Shown here piece by piece: positions 33,563 through 42,096 of a stretch of DNA of 64,000 nt. A model generated the notes under the pieces. The model had not been told where the DNA came from and searched no databases. It saw nothing but the letters and a program-made list of their open reading frames with translations. Each line of letters begins with the position of its first letter. The first letter of the stretch is position 1. A program made the position numbers and the translations under genes. The stretch is from Paracoccaceae bacterium (GTDB taxonomy: Bacteria; Pseudomonadota; Alphaproteobacteria; Rhodobacterales; Rhodobacteraceae). The stretch is from assembly GCA_030066905.1 (NCBI GenBank), contig JASJAR010000001.1:124001-188000 (forward strand). Reading direction: 5' to 3'.

Positions 33563-34325
33563 AGTCGTGCATCCGGTTGTCGGTTGTGGTCTCGATCCCC
33601 CGCGGGCGCGGCAGGTCGATGGCGAGGTCCTCGATTATCCGGCCGGGGCGTTCGCTCATCACCAGCACCCGGTCGGCGAGAAGCACCGCCTCGGCGATCG
33701 AATGAGTGATGAAGAGCACCGTCTTCGGCCGCGCCTCCCAGATCTTCAGAAGCTCGAAGCCAAGCTCTTCGCGGGTGAGCGCGTCGAGGGCCGAGAATGG
33801 CTCGTCCATCAGGAGGATGTCGGGGTCCATCAGAAGCGCCCGGGCGATGCCGACGCGCTGCTGCATCCCGCCCGAAAGCTCGTCGGGCATGCGCTTGGAG
33901 AACCCCTCGAGGCCCACCGACGCGAGGATGTCGCGGGCGCGGGCCCGGTCCGCCTCCCCCACCCGGCCGGTCTTGTGGCGGATCGGGAAGACGACGTTGT
34001 CCTCGACACTGGCCCAGGAGAGAAGGGTCGGGGCCTGAAAGACGATGCCGATGTCGTCGCGCGGGCCGGTGACCGGCTTGCCGAAAACGTCGACCCGGCC
34101 CGAAGTGGGCGCGATCAGCCCCGCGATGATCCGCAACAGCGTGGACTTGCCGCAACCCGACGGTCCGAGAACCGCCACGAATTCATGATGATCCATGGCG
34201 AAGTTCACACCCCTCAGGGCTTCGAGCGGGCCTTCGTCGGTCTGAAAGACCTGGCCGGTGTTCTCGAACCGGATCGAGGGGCCGAGCGCCCTGGGGCGCT
34301 CGGCGAAGGCTGCGGCCTGGCCCAA
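33522..34325 (-). CDS. ABC transporter ATP-binding protein (SsuB/TauB/ThiZ type)
   Basis: A 267-residue ATPase with Walker A GPSGCGKST, Q-loop FQAPTLLSW, signature LSGGMQQR, Walker B ILLMDEP and switch His in FITHS. It energises the neighbouring permease. The start appears to be TTG 34325, two bases after the substrate-binding protein's stop; no ATG occurs before the ATPase domain begins at SIRFENTG. The coupling suggests translation re-initiation. It is most similar in style to the second importer of this family at 56165. Confidence 0.85.
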   Translation of the reverse strand: MGQAAAFAERPRALGPSIRFENTGQVFQTDEGPLEALRGVNFAMDHHEFVAVLGPSGCGKSTLLRIIAGLIAPTSGRVDVFGKPVTGPRDDIGIVFQAPTLLSWASVEDNVVFPIRHKTGRVGEADRARARDILASVGLEGFSKRMPDELSGGMQQRVGIARALLMDPDILLMDEPFSALDALTREELGFELLKIWEARPKTVLFITHSIAEAVLLADRVLVMSERPGRIIEDLAIDLPRPRGIETTTDNRMHDYAAHLRSLLVKRH

Positions 34326-34327
34326 GA

Positions 34328-35344
34328 TCAGGACCCCTGATCGGGCAGGAAGCTCCGGTCGACGATGGCCTCGGGGTCGAGGGCGGCCGGATCGAGCCCC
34401 TGGGCGACCGCCACCCAGTCCCAGGTCTGGGCCAGCCGCTCGGGCGTCAGCGCCCCCTGCCCGTCGGCCTCTGTGACCTCGTTGAACGCCAGCAGAAGCA
34501 TGTCGTTGACCGAGCCCACGACGTTCTCCATCTCAAGCTCCGGCACCGTTTCGACCACGGCGGCCGCAGCCGCCTCGGGGTTGTCGCGGGTGAAGGCCAC
34601 GGATTCGCGGTAGGCGTCGATAAACCGCTGGGCGACCTCGGGGCGTTCGTCGAGGAACGTCTCCGACGCGATCAGCACGAGCCCGTAAAGGTCAAGCCCG
34701 CCGGTGGACCATGGCATGATGTTGAGCTCATGGCCCGCATCCTCCGCCTGGTTGGTGTAGCGGGTAACGTCGGTCATCCAGGCGATCATCACTTCGGCCG
34801 AGCCCGACATCAGCATCGGCCCGAGCGCGCCCGGATCGGCCTTGATGAGCTCGATGTCGTCTTCGGACATGTCCATTTCCTGTAGCACGAGCGGCAGGAA
34901 CACGTTCGAAGAGGTGAAGGGCGAGGTGACGACCTTCTTGCCCTCGACCATTTCGAGGCTGTCGATGCCGGAGGATTTGAGCGTGTAGAAGGCGTGCGGC
35001 GCGCGGGTATAGACCGAGGCCACCGCCTTGACCGGCACCGCGTCATTGGCCACCGCCGCCATCAGCGCCTCGATCCCGCCCGTCCCGATGTCGGACTGGC
35101 CGGTGGCGAGGAAGGTGATCGCCTCCGAAGAGCCCCGCCCGCCGTTGATCGTGACGTCGAGCCCGTGGCTTTCGCAGATGCCCTCCTGGATGCAGACATA
35201 GATCGGCGCCTTGTCGCCGCCCGGCAGCCAGTCGAGCTGGAAGGTGACTTTGTCGAGTTCCGCGGAGGCGGCCGAGCCCATGGCGGCGAGCAGTGACATA
35301 GACATCGCAGCCGTGCGGAGGCCGGAAAAACGGGGAAATGGCAT
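34328..35344 (-). CDS. ABC substrate-binding protein, NMT1/THI5-like
   Basis: A 338-residue periplasmic binding protein with a signal peptide cleaved after AASA (about residue 28). FQLDWLPGGDKAPIYVC and the GGRGSSEAITFLATGQ segment are typical of ThiY/NMT1-like proteins, which bind pyrimidines, riboflavin and similar flat rings. With the downstream ATPase and permease it forms an importer. The cargo is probably the substrate of the amidohydrolase and Fe(II) oxygenase in the same operon. I chose ATG 35344, nine bases after AAGGA, over ATG 35353, which touches that site. Confidence 0.85.
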   Translation of the reverse strand: MPFPRFSGLRTAAMSMSLLAAMGSAASAELDKVTFQLDWLPGGDKAPIYVCIQEGICESHGLDVTINGGRGSSEAITFLATGQSDIGTGGIEALMAAVANDAVPVKAVASVYTRAPHAFYTLKSSGIDSLEMVEGKKVVTSPFTSSNVFLPLVLQEMDMSEDDIELIKADPGALGPMLMSGSAEVMIAWMTDVTRYTNQAEDAGHELNIMPWSTGGLDLYGLVLIASETFLDERPEVAQRFIDAYRESVAFTRDNPEAAAAAVVETVPELEMENVVGSVNDMLLLAFNEVTEADGQGALTPERLAQTWDWVAVAQGLDPAALDPEAIVDRSFLPDQGS

Positions 35345-35704
35345 GGCAATCATCCTTTCTGTCGGGCGGCGCCAGAGGGCGTCGCGGCTTGTGGTCGGCA
35401 CCCGGGCGAGAGGATGGGCACCGGCCTCGACATCAGGGATCGGATAGGAAGCGTGCCCCCGCAGCCCCCGGGCTGCTGCACCGTCGAGTTTTTGAGGGTT
35501 TGCCCGGCATTGCACGGGCCCGGGCGGGGAAACCACGGCCTCGCGAAGGGGATTTCGCAAAACGCTTCCCGTTTGGTCAGGCTTTCGGACGAGCTGCGCG
35601 TTTTCGGGGCGGAACCGAAACCGGCGCGCGGTCCTGCCGGCTTGCCCCCTTGCCAAACGCGCATGCTCTGCGACGCTTTCGGGAGGATCTGGCACGGGGG
35701 CGGC
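35345..35704. promoter_or_regulatory. Divergent promoter region with a GC hairpin
   Basis: A 360-base gap between two operons reading outward; both promoters should be here. It contains a two-part hairpin at 35453-35481, described separately. I found no riboswitch that I recognise and no clear sigma70 hexamers. AT-richer tracts near 35555-35600 (for example CAAAACGC) are the likeliest promoter area. Confidence 0.4.
35453..35493 (+). terminator. GC-rich hairpin followed by five Ts
   Basis: GTGC (35453-35456) pairs with GCAC (35478-35481), enclosing GCAGCCC/GGGCTGC (35461-35476) with a two-base loop. On the + strand it is followed by GAGTTTTTGAGG. It looks like an intrinsic terminator for + strand transcription, yet no + gene ends here. 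It may block antisense transcription, act as an attenuator, or be an operator for the minus-strand operon whose leader it lies in. Confidence 0.4.
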
Positions 35705-36211
35705 ATGACCGACATGGATGAGAAAGAGGCGGCGTCGGACCGCGACATCGAGCTTTTGCGCCGCACGATCGAGCTTGCGCGCACCGCCCGGGCGCGCGGC
35801 GACCACCCGTTCGGTGCGCTTCTGGCCGATGCGGACGGTGCGGTCCTGCTCGAAGCGATGAACACCTGCGGTACCGAGGGTGACCGGACGGGCCATGCCG
35901 AGCGCAACCTGATGACGGCGGCGTCGATGGCGTACGACGCCGGTTTCCTTGCAAGCTGCACCATGTACACCTCCGCCGAGCCCTGCGCGATGTGCGCAGG
36001 CTCGGTCTATTGGGCCGGGGTCGGCCGGGTGGTCCACGGGATGAGCGAGCGGGCGCTGAAGGACCTGATCGGACCGGACCCCGAAAACCTCACGATGGAC
36101 CTGCCCTGCGCAGAGGTCTTCGCCGCCGGCCAGCGCAAGGTCGATGTCGTCGGCCCGCTGCTGGCCGACGAATCGGCCAGGGTGCATGACGGGTTCTGGA
36201 CGGGCCTGTGA
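35705..36211 (+). CDS. CDA-fold nucleobase deaminase (guanine deaminase-like)
   Basis: A 168-residue zinc deaminase. GHAERN supplies the zinc His and catalytic Glu, and SAEPCAMC supplies two zinc Cys. YWAGVGRVVHGMSERAL resembles the bacterial GuaD and tRNA-adenosine deaminase branch; the length fits a free-base deaminase rather than a tRNA enzyme. It heads a plus-strand operon with an 8-oxoguanine deaminase-type amidohydrolase, an Fe(II) oxygenase and a hydrolase. ATG 35705 is preferred to upstream ATGs in low-similarity sequence. The substrate is probably an amino-purine or a related base. Confidence 0.75.
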   Translation: MTDMDEKEAASDRDIELLRRTIELARTARARGDHPFGALLADADGAVLLEAMNTCGTEGDRTGHAERNLMTAASMAYDAGFLASCTMYTSAEPCAMCAGSVYWAGVGRVVHGMSERALKDLIGPDPENLTMDLPCAEVFAAGQRKVDVVGPLLADESARVHDGFWTGL

Positions 36212-37548
36212 GGCGCTGGCTGAAGTCCCCGCTGGCGATCCTCGCCGATGGCGCCGAAGGCGGTCTCGTCGTCGACGGCGATACCATTGCCGAATGCGTT
36301 CCCGTCGGCGGGGCGCCGTCCGAGCCCGTGGACGAAACGGTCGACATGTCCGCCCATGTCGTCATCCCCGGCCTCATCAACACCCACCACCATTTCTACC
36401 AGACCCTCACCCGCGCTTTCCCGCCGGCGCTCAATCGCGAGCTCTTCCCCTGGCTGACAGCGCTCTATCCGGTCTGGGCGCGGATGACGCCGGAGGACCT
36501 CGCCCTGGGCATGCGCGCCGCCCTCGCGGAGCTTCTCCTGTCGGGCTGCACGACCACGACCGACCACCATTACGTATTCCCCGAAGGCTGCGAGGACGGC
36601 ATCGACATCGAGGTGGCCGAGGCCCGGGCGCTTGGGCTTCGGGGGGTCTTCACCCGGGGGTCGATGAACCTTTCGGTGAAGGACGGCGGCCTGCCGCCCG
36701 ACAGCGTGGTGCAGGACGAGGACACGATCCTTGCCGACAGCGAGCGGCTGCTCTCGGCCTATCACGAGACCGGCCCCGGCGCGCGCATCCAGATCGCCCT
36801 GGCGCCCTGTTCGCCGTTCTCCGTCACGCGATCGCTGATGACGGCCTCGGCCGAGCTTGCCCGCAAGCACGGCGCGCGGCTGCACACCCATCTCGCCGAG
36901 ACCCATGACGAGGAAGACTGGTGCGTCGAGACGTTCGAGATGCGCCCGCTCGACTATCTCGACGACACCGGCTGGCTCGCGGACGATGTCTGGCTCGCAC
37001 ATGGCATCCATTTCAGCGACGGGGACATCGCCCGGCTCGCCAAGGCCGGGACGGCGGTGACCCATTGCCCCTGCTCGAACATGATCATCCATTCGGGTCA
37101 TTGCCGGGTCTGCGCGCTCGAAGAGGCAGGGGTTACCGTGGGGCTCGGGGTTGACGGGTCCGCCGCGCAGGACGCCTCGAACCTGATGCAGGAGGTGCGC
37201 CAGGCGTTCCTCCTCCAGCGGCATCACTACGGCGTCTCCGCGGTGACCCATCTCGACGCGATCCGCTGGGCGACGGAAGGCTCGGCGGCGTGCATCGGGC
37301 GGCCCGATCTTGGCCGGCTCGCGCCGGGCATGGCCGCCGATCTCGCCTGTTTCACCCTCGAGGAGATGCGCTTTTCGGGCCATGGCGACCCGATCGCCGC
37401 GCTTGTCAATTGCGGCGCCCACCGGGCCGACCGGGTCATGGTGGCCGGCGAGTGGCGGGTCTGGAACGGTGAGATTTGCGGCTTCGACATTGCCGCCTTG
37501 CGGCGCGACCACCAGGCGGCGGCGGACCGGCTTCAGGCCGGCCCCTGA
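36208..37548 (+). CDS. 8-oxoguanine deaminase-like amidohydrolase
   Basis: A 446-residue enzyme closely matching the 8-oxoguanine deaminase family, which converts 8-oxoguanine to urate. Diagnostic features are NTHHHFYQTLTRA, CTTTTDHHYVFP, APCSPFSVT, HTHLAETHDEEDW and GVDGSAAQDASNL. Compared with the paralogue at 31308, it keeps more of the family's specific residues. GTG 36208 overlaps the upstream deaminase stop by four bases. Together the two would deaminate guanine and an oxidised guanine, consistent with purine salvage or catabolism. Hydroxydechloroatrazine-type activity is a known alternative in this family. Confidence 0.8.
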   Translation: MRRWLKSPLAILADGAEGGLVVDGDTIAECVPVGGAPSEPVDETVDMSAHVVIPGLINTHHHFYQTLTRAFPPALNRELFPWLTALYPVWARMTPEDLALGMRAALAELLLSGCTTTTDHHYVFPEGCEDGIDIEVAEARALGLRGVFTRGSMNLSVKDGGLPPDSVVQDEDTILADSERLLSAYHETGPGARIQIALAPCSPFSVTRSLMTASAELARKHGARLHTHLAETHDEEDWCVETFEMRPLDYLDDTGWLADDVWLAHGIHFSDGDIARLAKAGTAVTHCPCSNMIIHSGHCRVCALEEAGVTVGLGVDGSAAQDASNLMQEVRQAFLLQRHHYGVSAVTHLDAIRWATEGSAACIGRPDLGRLAPGMAADLACFTLEEMRFSGHGDPIAALVNCGAHRADRVMVAGEWRVWNGEICGFDIAALRRDHQAAADRLQAGP

Positions 37549-37573
37549 CCTTAAGGACGACAAGGAGACGACC

Positions 37574-38530
37574 ATGCCAACAAGCGACACGCCCCTTCCC
37601 ATCGTCGATATCGCCGGGCTCGCCTCGGACGATCCGGCCGCGAGAGCCGAGGTCGGCCGGGCGATCCGGGCGGCCTGCGAGGACATGGGCTTTATGTATG
37701 TCGTCGGCCACGGCATCGACGAGGGGCTCCGCGCAGACGTCCTTTCCGAGGCCGCCGCGTTCTTCGCCCTGCCGCTTGAAGAGAAGATGGCCACCGACAT
37801 GAAGAAGAGCCCCTGCAATCGCGGCTACGAAGAGATGGGCGGGCAGACGCTCGAGGCCGACGCGCCCCCCGATTTGAAGGAGAGCTTCCTGATGGGGGCC
37901 GAGCTTGCCCCGGACGACCCGAGGGTGCTGGCCGGCAAGTTCAACCAGGGGCCCAACCAATGGCCGGCCGGGCGGCCCGGTTTCGAGGCTACGATGATGC
38001 GCTATCATGGGGAGATGAACGCGCTCGGGGCGCTCATGATGCGGGGGGTGGCCTTGTCGCTCGATCTGCCAGAGGACCACTTCGCGCCGTTCGACACCGA
38101 CCCCGTGAGCATCCTCCGGCTCATCCATTACCCGCCGCAACCGCCGAACCCGCGCCCCGGGGAGAAGGGCTGCGGCGCCCATACCGACTGGGGGGCGCTG
38201 ACGCTTTTGATGCAGGACGATACCGGCGGGCTCCAGGTCAGGGCCGAGGACGGGAACTGGATCGACGCGCCCCACGTTCCCGGCAGCTTCGTCGTCAACC
38301 TCGGCGACATGATGGCCCGCTGGACGAACGACCGCTATCGCTCCACCGAACACCGGGTCATCAACGTCTCGGGGCGCGACCGCTACTCGGTGCCGTTTTT
38401 CTACGAAGGCAATGCCGACGAACCGGTCGTCTGCCTGCCGGGCTGTTCGAGCGAGGCCGACCCGCCGCGCTATGCGCCCACCACGGTCGAGGGGCATCTG
38501 AAGGAGATGTATGCCAGGACCTATGCCTGA
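37574..38530 (+). CDS. Isopenicillin N synthase-family Fe(II)/2-oxoglutarate oxygenase (copy 2)
   Basis: A 318-residue relative of the protein at 30199. The iron triad is His203, Asp205 (AHTDWG) and His260 (STEHRV), with Arg270-x-Ser272 for 2-oxoglutarate. The N-terminal IVDIAGL and GFMYVVGHGI are standard for the family. A good ribosome-binding site (AAGGAG) precedes ATG 37574. The two copies differ in length and in the active-site flanks, so they probably act on different molecules. Both sit next to an 8-oxoguanine deaminase-type amidohydrolase, a pairing that suggests successive steps on the same kind of ring. Confidence 0.8.
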   Translation: MPTSDTPLPIVDIAGLASDDPAARAEVGRAIRAACEDMGFMYVVGHGIDEGLRADVLSEAAAFFALPLEEKMATDMKKSPCNRGYEEMGGQTLEADAPPDLKESFLMGAELAPDDPRVLAGKFNQGPNQWPAGRPGFEATMMRYHGEMNALGALMMRGVALSLDLPEDHFAPFDTDPVSILRLIHYPPQPPNPRPGEKGCGAHTDWGALTLLMQDDTGGLQVRAEDGNWIDAPHVPGSFVVNLGDMMARWTNDRYRSTEHRVINVSGRDRYSVPFFYEGNADEPVVCLPGCSSEADPPRYAPTTVEGHLKEMYARTYA

Positions 38531-39293
38531 GCCTCGGCCACCGGTCCTTCTGATCCACGGCGCCTGGCAGGGGTCGTGGGTCTGGGAGAGCCAGGTCCCC
38601 GCCCTTGCAGCCGCGGGGTACAGCCCCATCGCCCTCGATCTGCCCGGCAACGGCGTCGATGGGCGGGACCCCCGGGAGGTGACTTTCGAGGATCATCTGG
38701 CCTTTGCCGGCGCCGCGATGCCGAGCGACCGGGGACCGGTCGCCATCGTCGCCCATTCCGGCGGCGGGGTGCTGGCGACGGCGCTCGCAGAAGCGCATCC
38801 CCAGCGCGTCGCGCAGATCGTCTATGTCGCGGGGATGATGCTCCCGTCGGGTGTCACCTTCCCCGAATTCTGCGCGCCCTTCGTCGCCGCCGATACCGCC
38901 GCCCTCGGCATCGCGGCGCATCTTGAAGACCTCGGCGGGGCGACGGGGGTGCCGAAAGCGGCGGCGATGGAGGTGTTCTACCACGATTGCACGCCTGCCG
39001 CGGCCAATGCGGCCGCCGCGCGGCTGACACCCCAGGGCGAGGCCGTGCGCGCGCCGCGCGTCCACTGGACGCCCGCCGGGGCCGGACGCATACCCCGCGC
39101 CTACATCCGCTGCGATGCGGACCGTTCGGTGCTCCCGGAGGTGCAGGATGCCATGGTCGCCGCCTGGCCGGGTGCGAGGCTCCACCGGCTCGGTTGCGGA
39201 CATGCGCCGATGCTGGCTGCACCCGACGAACTCGGCGACGCCCTTCTCGCGCTGTTGCGCCTGGCCGCGAGCGCCCCTTCACCGAACGCCTAA
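38511..39293 (+). CDS. Alpha/beta hydrolase
   Basis: A 260-residue protein with the alpha/beta hydrolase fold. VLLIHGAWQGSWVW forms the oxyanion loop, AHSGGG the nucleophile elbow (Ser at the tip, with Ala in place of the usual first Gly), and GCGHAPML carries the catalytic His. It is similar in layout to EstC/salicylate-esterase-type enzymes. ATG 38511 lies four bases after AAGGAG inside the end of the oxygenase gene, giving a 20-base overlap; ATG 38523 is the alternative. It may open a ring ester or amide formed by the preceding enzymes. Confidence 0.75.
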   Translation: MPGPMPEPRPPVLLIHGAWQGSWVWESQVPALAAAGYSPIALDLPGNGVDGRDPREVTFEDHLAFAGAAMPSDRGPVAIVAHSGGGVLATALAEAHPQRVAQIVYVAGMMLPSGVTFPEFCAPFVAADTAALGIAAHLEDLGGATGVPKAAAMEVFYHDCTPAAANAAAARLTPQGEAVRAPRVHWTPAGAGRIPRAYIRCDADRSVLPEVQDAMVAAWPGARLHRLGCGHAPMLAAPDELGDALLALLRLAASAPSPNA

Positions 39294-39470
39294 TCCTTGG
39301 GCATGCCCGCTTTCATTCGGGCAAAGCTCGCGCCCATCGCCCGGCCCCCCGGCCGATCCGGAGGCTCCGCTCTGGACACCGCCAAACAGCCGCGCGGTTA
39401 GTGCCCCATGAGCGAGACCATGGTGGCGCCGGTCGGACCTGGCGGGGGAAACACCACATCCGAGGGGACC

Positions 39471-41024
39471 ATGTCGCCCCAGCCCGCCGGGTCGGTGCGG
39501 CTGGGGATTTCGGGCGTTTCGAAGCAATACCCGGGCTGTCTTGCAAACGACAACGTCTCCTTCGAGGCCGGTGCCGGAGAGATCGTGGCACTCCTCGGCG
39601 AGAACGGGGCGGGGAAATCGACGCTTGTGAAGATCGCCTACGGGCTTGTCGCCCCGGATGCCGGCCGGATCGAGATCGACGGCCACCCCGCCGCACTGAC
39701 CTCCCCGGCAGCCGCGCGGGCGGCCGGCATCGGCGTGGTGTTCCAGCATTTCAGCCTCTTCGATTCGCTCACCGTCCTCGAAAACATCTCGCTGGGGCTC
39801 GATACGCCTGCCGCGCGGGCAAATCTCGCGGACCGCATCCGCGAGATCGGCACCCGCTACGGGCTCAGCGTCGAGCCCGACAGCATCGTCGCCGATCTCT
39901 CCGTCGGCGAACGGCAGCGGGTCGAGATCGTGCGGGTGCTGCTTCAGGACCCTTCGATCCTGATCTTCGACGAGCCGACCTCGGTGCTGACCCCGCAAGC
40001 CATCGAGGGGCTTTTCGGCACGCTGAGGCAGCTTCGCGACGAGGGCCGCGCCATCGTCTTCATCTCCCACAAGCTCGACGAGATCATGTCGCTTTGCGAC
40101 CGCGTGACGGTGCTCCGGGGCGGCCGGGTCGTCGGCAGCGTCCCGATCGGCGAGACGAACACCAAGGCGCTGGCACAGATGATGATCGGCCATGAGGTGC
40201 CCGACGTCGCCCAGCGCCGGGACCTCGCCGGGGGTCCGGTGCGCCTTGCGGCCCGGGGCCTTACGATGAGCTCGCAGAACCCCCATGCCCCGGGGCTTCA
40301 AAACGTCACGCTGGAGGCGCGGGGCGGGGAAATCCTCGGCATCGCCGGGGTCGCCGGAAACGGCCAGGAGGACCTGCTGGCGGCCCTGTCGGGGGAACGC
40401 CTCGCCGCAACCGAGACCGCCATCGAGCTTGAGGGGGCACCGGTCGGGCGCCTCGGCCCGGGCGCGCGCCGCAAGGCGGGCATGGCCTTTGTCCCCGGCG
40501 AGCGGCTCGGGCGCGGCGCGGTGCCGCCGATGAGCCTTTCCGACAACGGGTTTCTCACCGCCCATTGGCGCCTGCCGCTCGTCCGGCGCGGGGTTCTGTC
40601 GGCCCGCGCCGGCGCCGAGTTCGCCGACCGTGTGATCGAGCGGTTCCAGGTCGCCACGCGGTCGCGCGCCACCGCCGCCCAGGCCCTGTCGGGCGGCAAT
40701 CTCCAGCGCTTTATCGTCGGCCGCGAGGTGCTTTCTGAGCCGAGCGTGCTGATCGTCGCCTACCCCACCTGGGGCGTCGATGTCGCGGCGGTCGCGGCGA
40801 TCCACGAGGCGCTGATCGGACTTCGCGACGCCGGCGCGGCGATCGTTCTGATGTCGGAAGACCTCGACGAGCTCCTGGCGCTCTCGGACCGGATCGCGGT
40901 GCTCTATAGCGGGCGGATGTCGGCGCCGCTGCCGATTGCCGATTGCGGCAAGGAGCGGCTGGGGCTTCTGATGAGCGGGGCGACCGACGCCGAGGCCGCT
41001 GGCGGAGCGAGCCATGCCGCTTAG
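39471..41024 (+). CDS. ABC transporter ATP-binding protein of a BMP-type nucleoside importer
   Basis: A tandem ATPase of about 517 residues, as in ribose and nucleoside (BmpA-dependent) importers. The first cassette is complete, with GENGAGKST, LSVGERQRVE, ILIFDEPTSVL and FISHK. The second is degenerate: its P-loop reads GVAGNGQED and its Walker B region VLIVAYPTWG, as is usual for the C-terminal half. ATG 39471 is preceded by GAGGGG and gives the family N-terminus; ATG 39408 would add 21 residues of GT-rich sequence without similarity. Genes for two permeases and the binding protein follow. Likely cargo: a nucleoside or purine. Confidence 0.8.
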   Translation: MSPQPAGSVRLGISGVSKQYPGCLANDNVSFEAGAGEIVALLGENGAGKSTLVKIAYGLVAPDAGRIEIDGHPAALTSPAAARAAGIGVVFQHFSLFDSLTVLENISLGLDTPAARANLADRIREIGTRYGLSVEPDSIVADLSVGERQRVEIVRVLLQDPSILIFDEPTSVLTPQAIEGLFGTLRQLRDEGRAIVFISHKLDEIMSLCDRVTVLRGGRVVGSVPIGETNTKALAQMMIGHEVPDVAQRRDLAGGPVRLAARGLTMSSQNPHAPGLQNVTLEARGGEILGIAGVAGNGQEDLLAALSGERLAATETAIELEGAPVGRLGPGARRKAGMAFVPGERLGRGAVPPMSLSDNGFLTAHWRLPLVRRGVLSARAGAEFADRVIERFQVATRSRATAAQALSGGNLQRFIVGREVLSEPSVLIVAYPTWGVDVAAVAAIHEALIGLRDAGAAIVLMSEDLDELLALSDRIAVLYSGRMSAPLPIADCGKERLGLLMSGATDAEAAGGASHAA

Positions 41025-42096
41025 GCTCGTTCCCCGCACACGACCCTCGCGGCTTGCGCAATACGGCGCGCCGGTCCTCGCGCTTGTGTTCACCGTCGCC
41101 TTCGGGTTCGTGCTGTTCCTCAGCATCGGGCGCGATCCATGGGCCGCACTCCATGCTTATTTCGTCGCCCCCATCTCCTCGGCTTTCGGTCTGAGCGAGC
41201 TGCTTCTGACGGCCCTGCCGCTGGCGCTGATCGGGCTCGGGCTTGCCATCGGCTTTCGCGCCAATGTCTGGAACATCGGCGCCGAGGGCCAGCTTCTCCT
41301 CGGCGCCATCGGCGGCGGCGCGGTGGCGCTCGCACTCTGGGGCGAAGGCGTGCCCGGCACCTTCGTGCTCGTCTGCCTCACCGGCGCGCTGGCCGGCATG
41401 GCCTGGGCGGCGATCCCGGCGTTTCTGAAGACCCGGTTCAACGCCAACGAGATCCTCACGAGCCTGATGCTGATCTATGTCGCCGACCACCTTTTGAGCT
41501 GGCTCGTCCACGGTGCGCTGAGAAACCCGCAAGGGTTCGGCTTTCCCGAAAGCCGGCTCTTCAGCCCCGAAGCGCTGATGCCGATCCTGTGGCCCGGCAC
41601 ACGGCTTCATATCGGCTGGCTCCTGCTGCCGGTTGCCGCGGTGGCGATCTGGTTCATGTCGCGCCACACGCTCGCGGGGTATCGCCTGCGCGTCTCCGGC
41701 CTGTCGCCCAACGCCGCCGCCTATGCAGGGTTCTCGCAGCCGCAATCGGTGTGGATTTCCTTTCTTCTGACCGGCGCGCTCGCGGGGCTCGTTGGCGCGA
41801 TGGAGGTCGCGGGACCCGTCGGCCAGCTTCTCCCCGAGATCAGCCCGGGCTACGGCTTTGCCGCGATCATCGTCGCCTTCCTCGGCCGGCTCTCCCCCCT
41901 CGGGGTGGTGCTCGCCGCCCATCTTCTCGCACTGATCCTGATCGGCGGCGAGAACGTCCAGCTTCTGGGCGTGCCCATCGCGGTCGCCCAGCTTTTCCAG
42001 GGCGTCCTCCTCGTCGCCGTCCTCGCCAGCGACGTCCTTGTCCGCTACCGGATCGTGCGCATCGGCCAGCTTGAAACCGACGAGGCGGCGGCATGA
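41014..42096 (+). CDS. BMP-type ABC transporter permease 1
   Basis: A 360-residue membrane protein with about nine segments, of the branched-chain/ribose-type permease family found with BmpA binding proteins. IGLGLAIGFRANVWNIGAEGQLLLGA is the characteristic segment in which the NIGAEGQ loop faces the ATPase. It overlaps the ATPase gene by 11 bases and the second permease by four. The pair forms the channel of the nucleoside-type importer. Confidence 0.9.
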   Translation: MPLRLVPRTRPSRLAQYGAPVLALVFTVAFGFVLFLSIGRDPWAALHAYFVAPISSAFGLSELLLTALPLALIGLGLAIGFRANVWNIGAEGQLLLGAIGGGAVALALWGEGVPGTFVLVCLTGALAGMAWAAIPAFLKTRFNANEILTSLMLIYVADHLLSWLVHGALRNPQGFGFPESRLFSPEALMPILWPGTRLHIGWLLLPVAAVAIWFMSRHTLAGYRLRVSGLSPNAAAYAGFSQPQSVWISFLLTGALAGLVGAMEVAGPVGQLLPEISPGYGFAAIIVAFLGRLSPLGVVLAAHLLALILIGGENVQLLGVPIAVAQLFQGVLLVAVLASDVLVRYRIVRIGQLETDEAAA

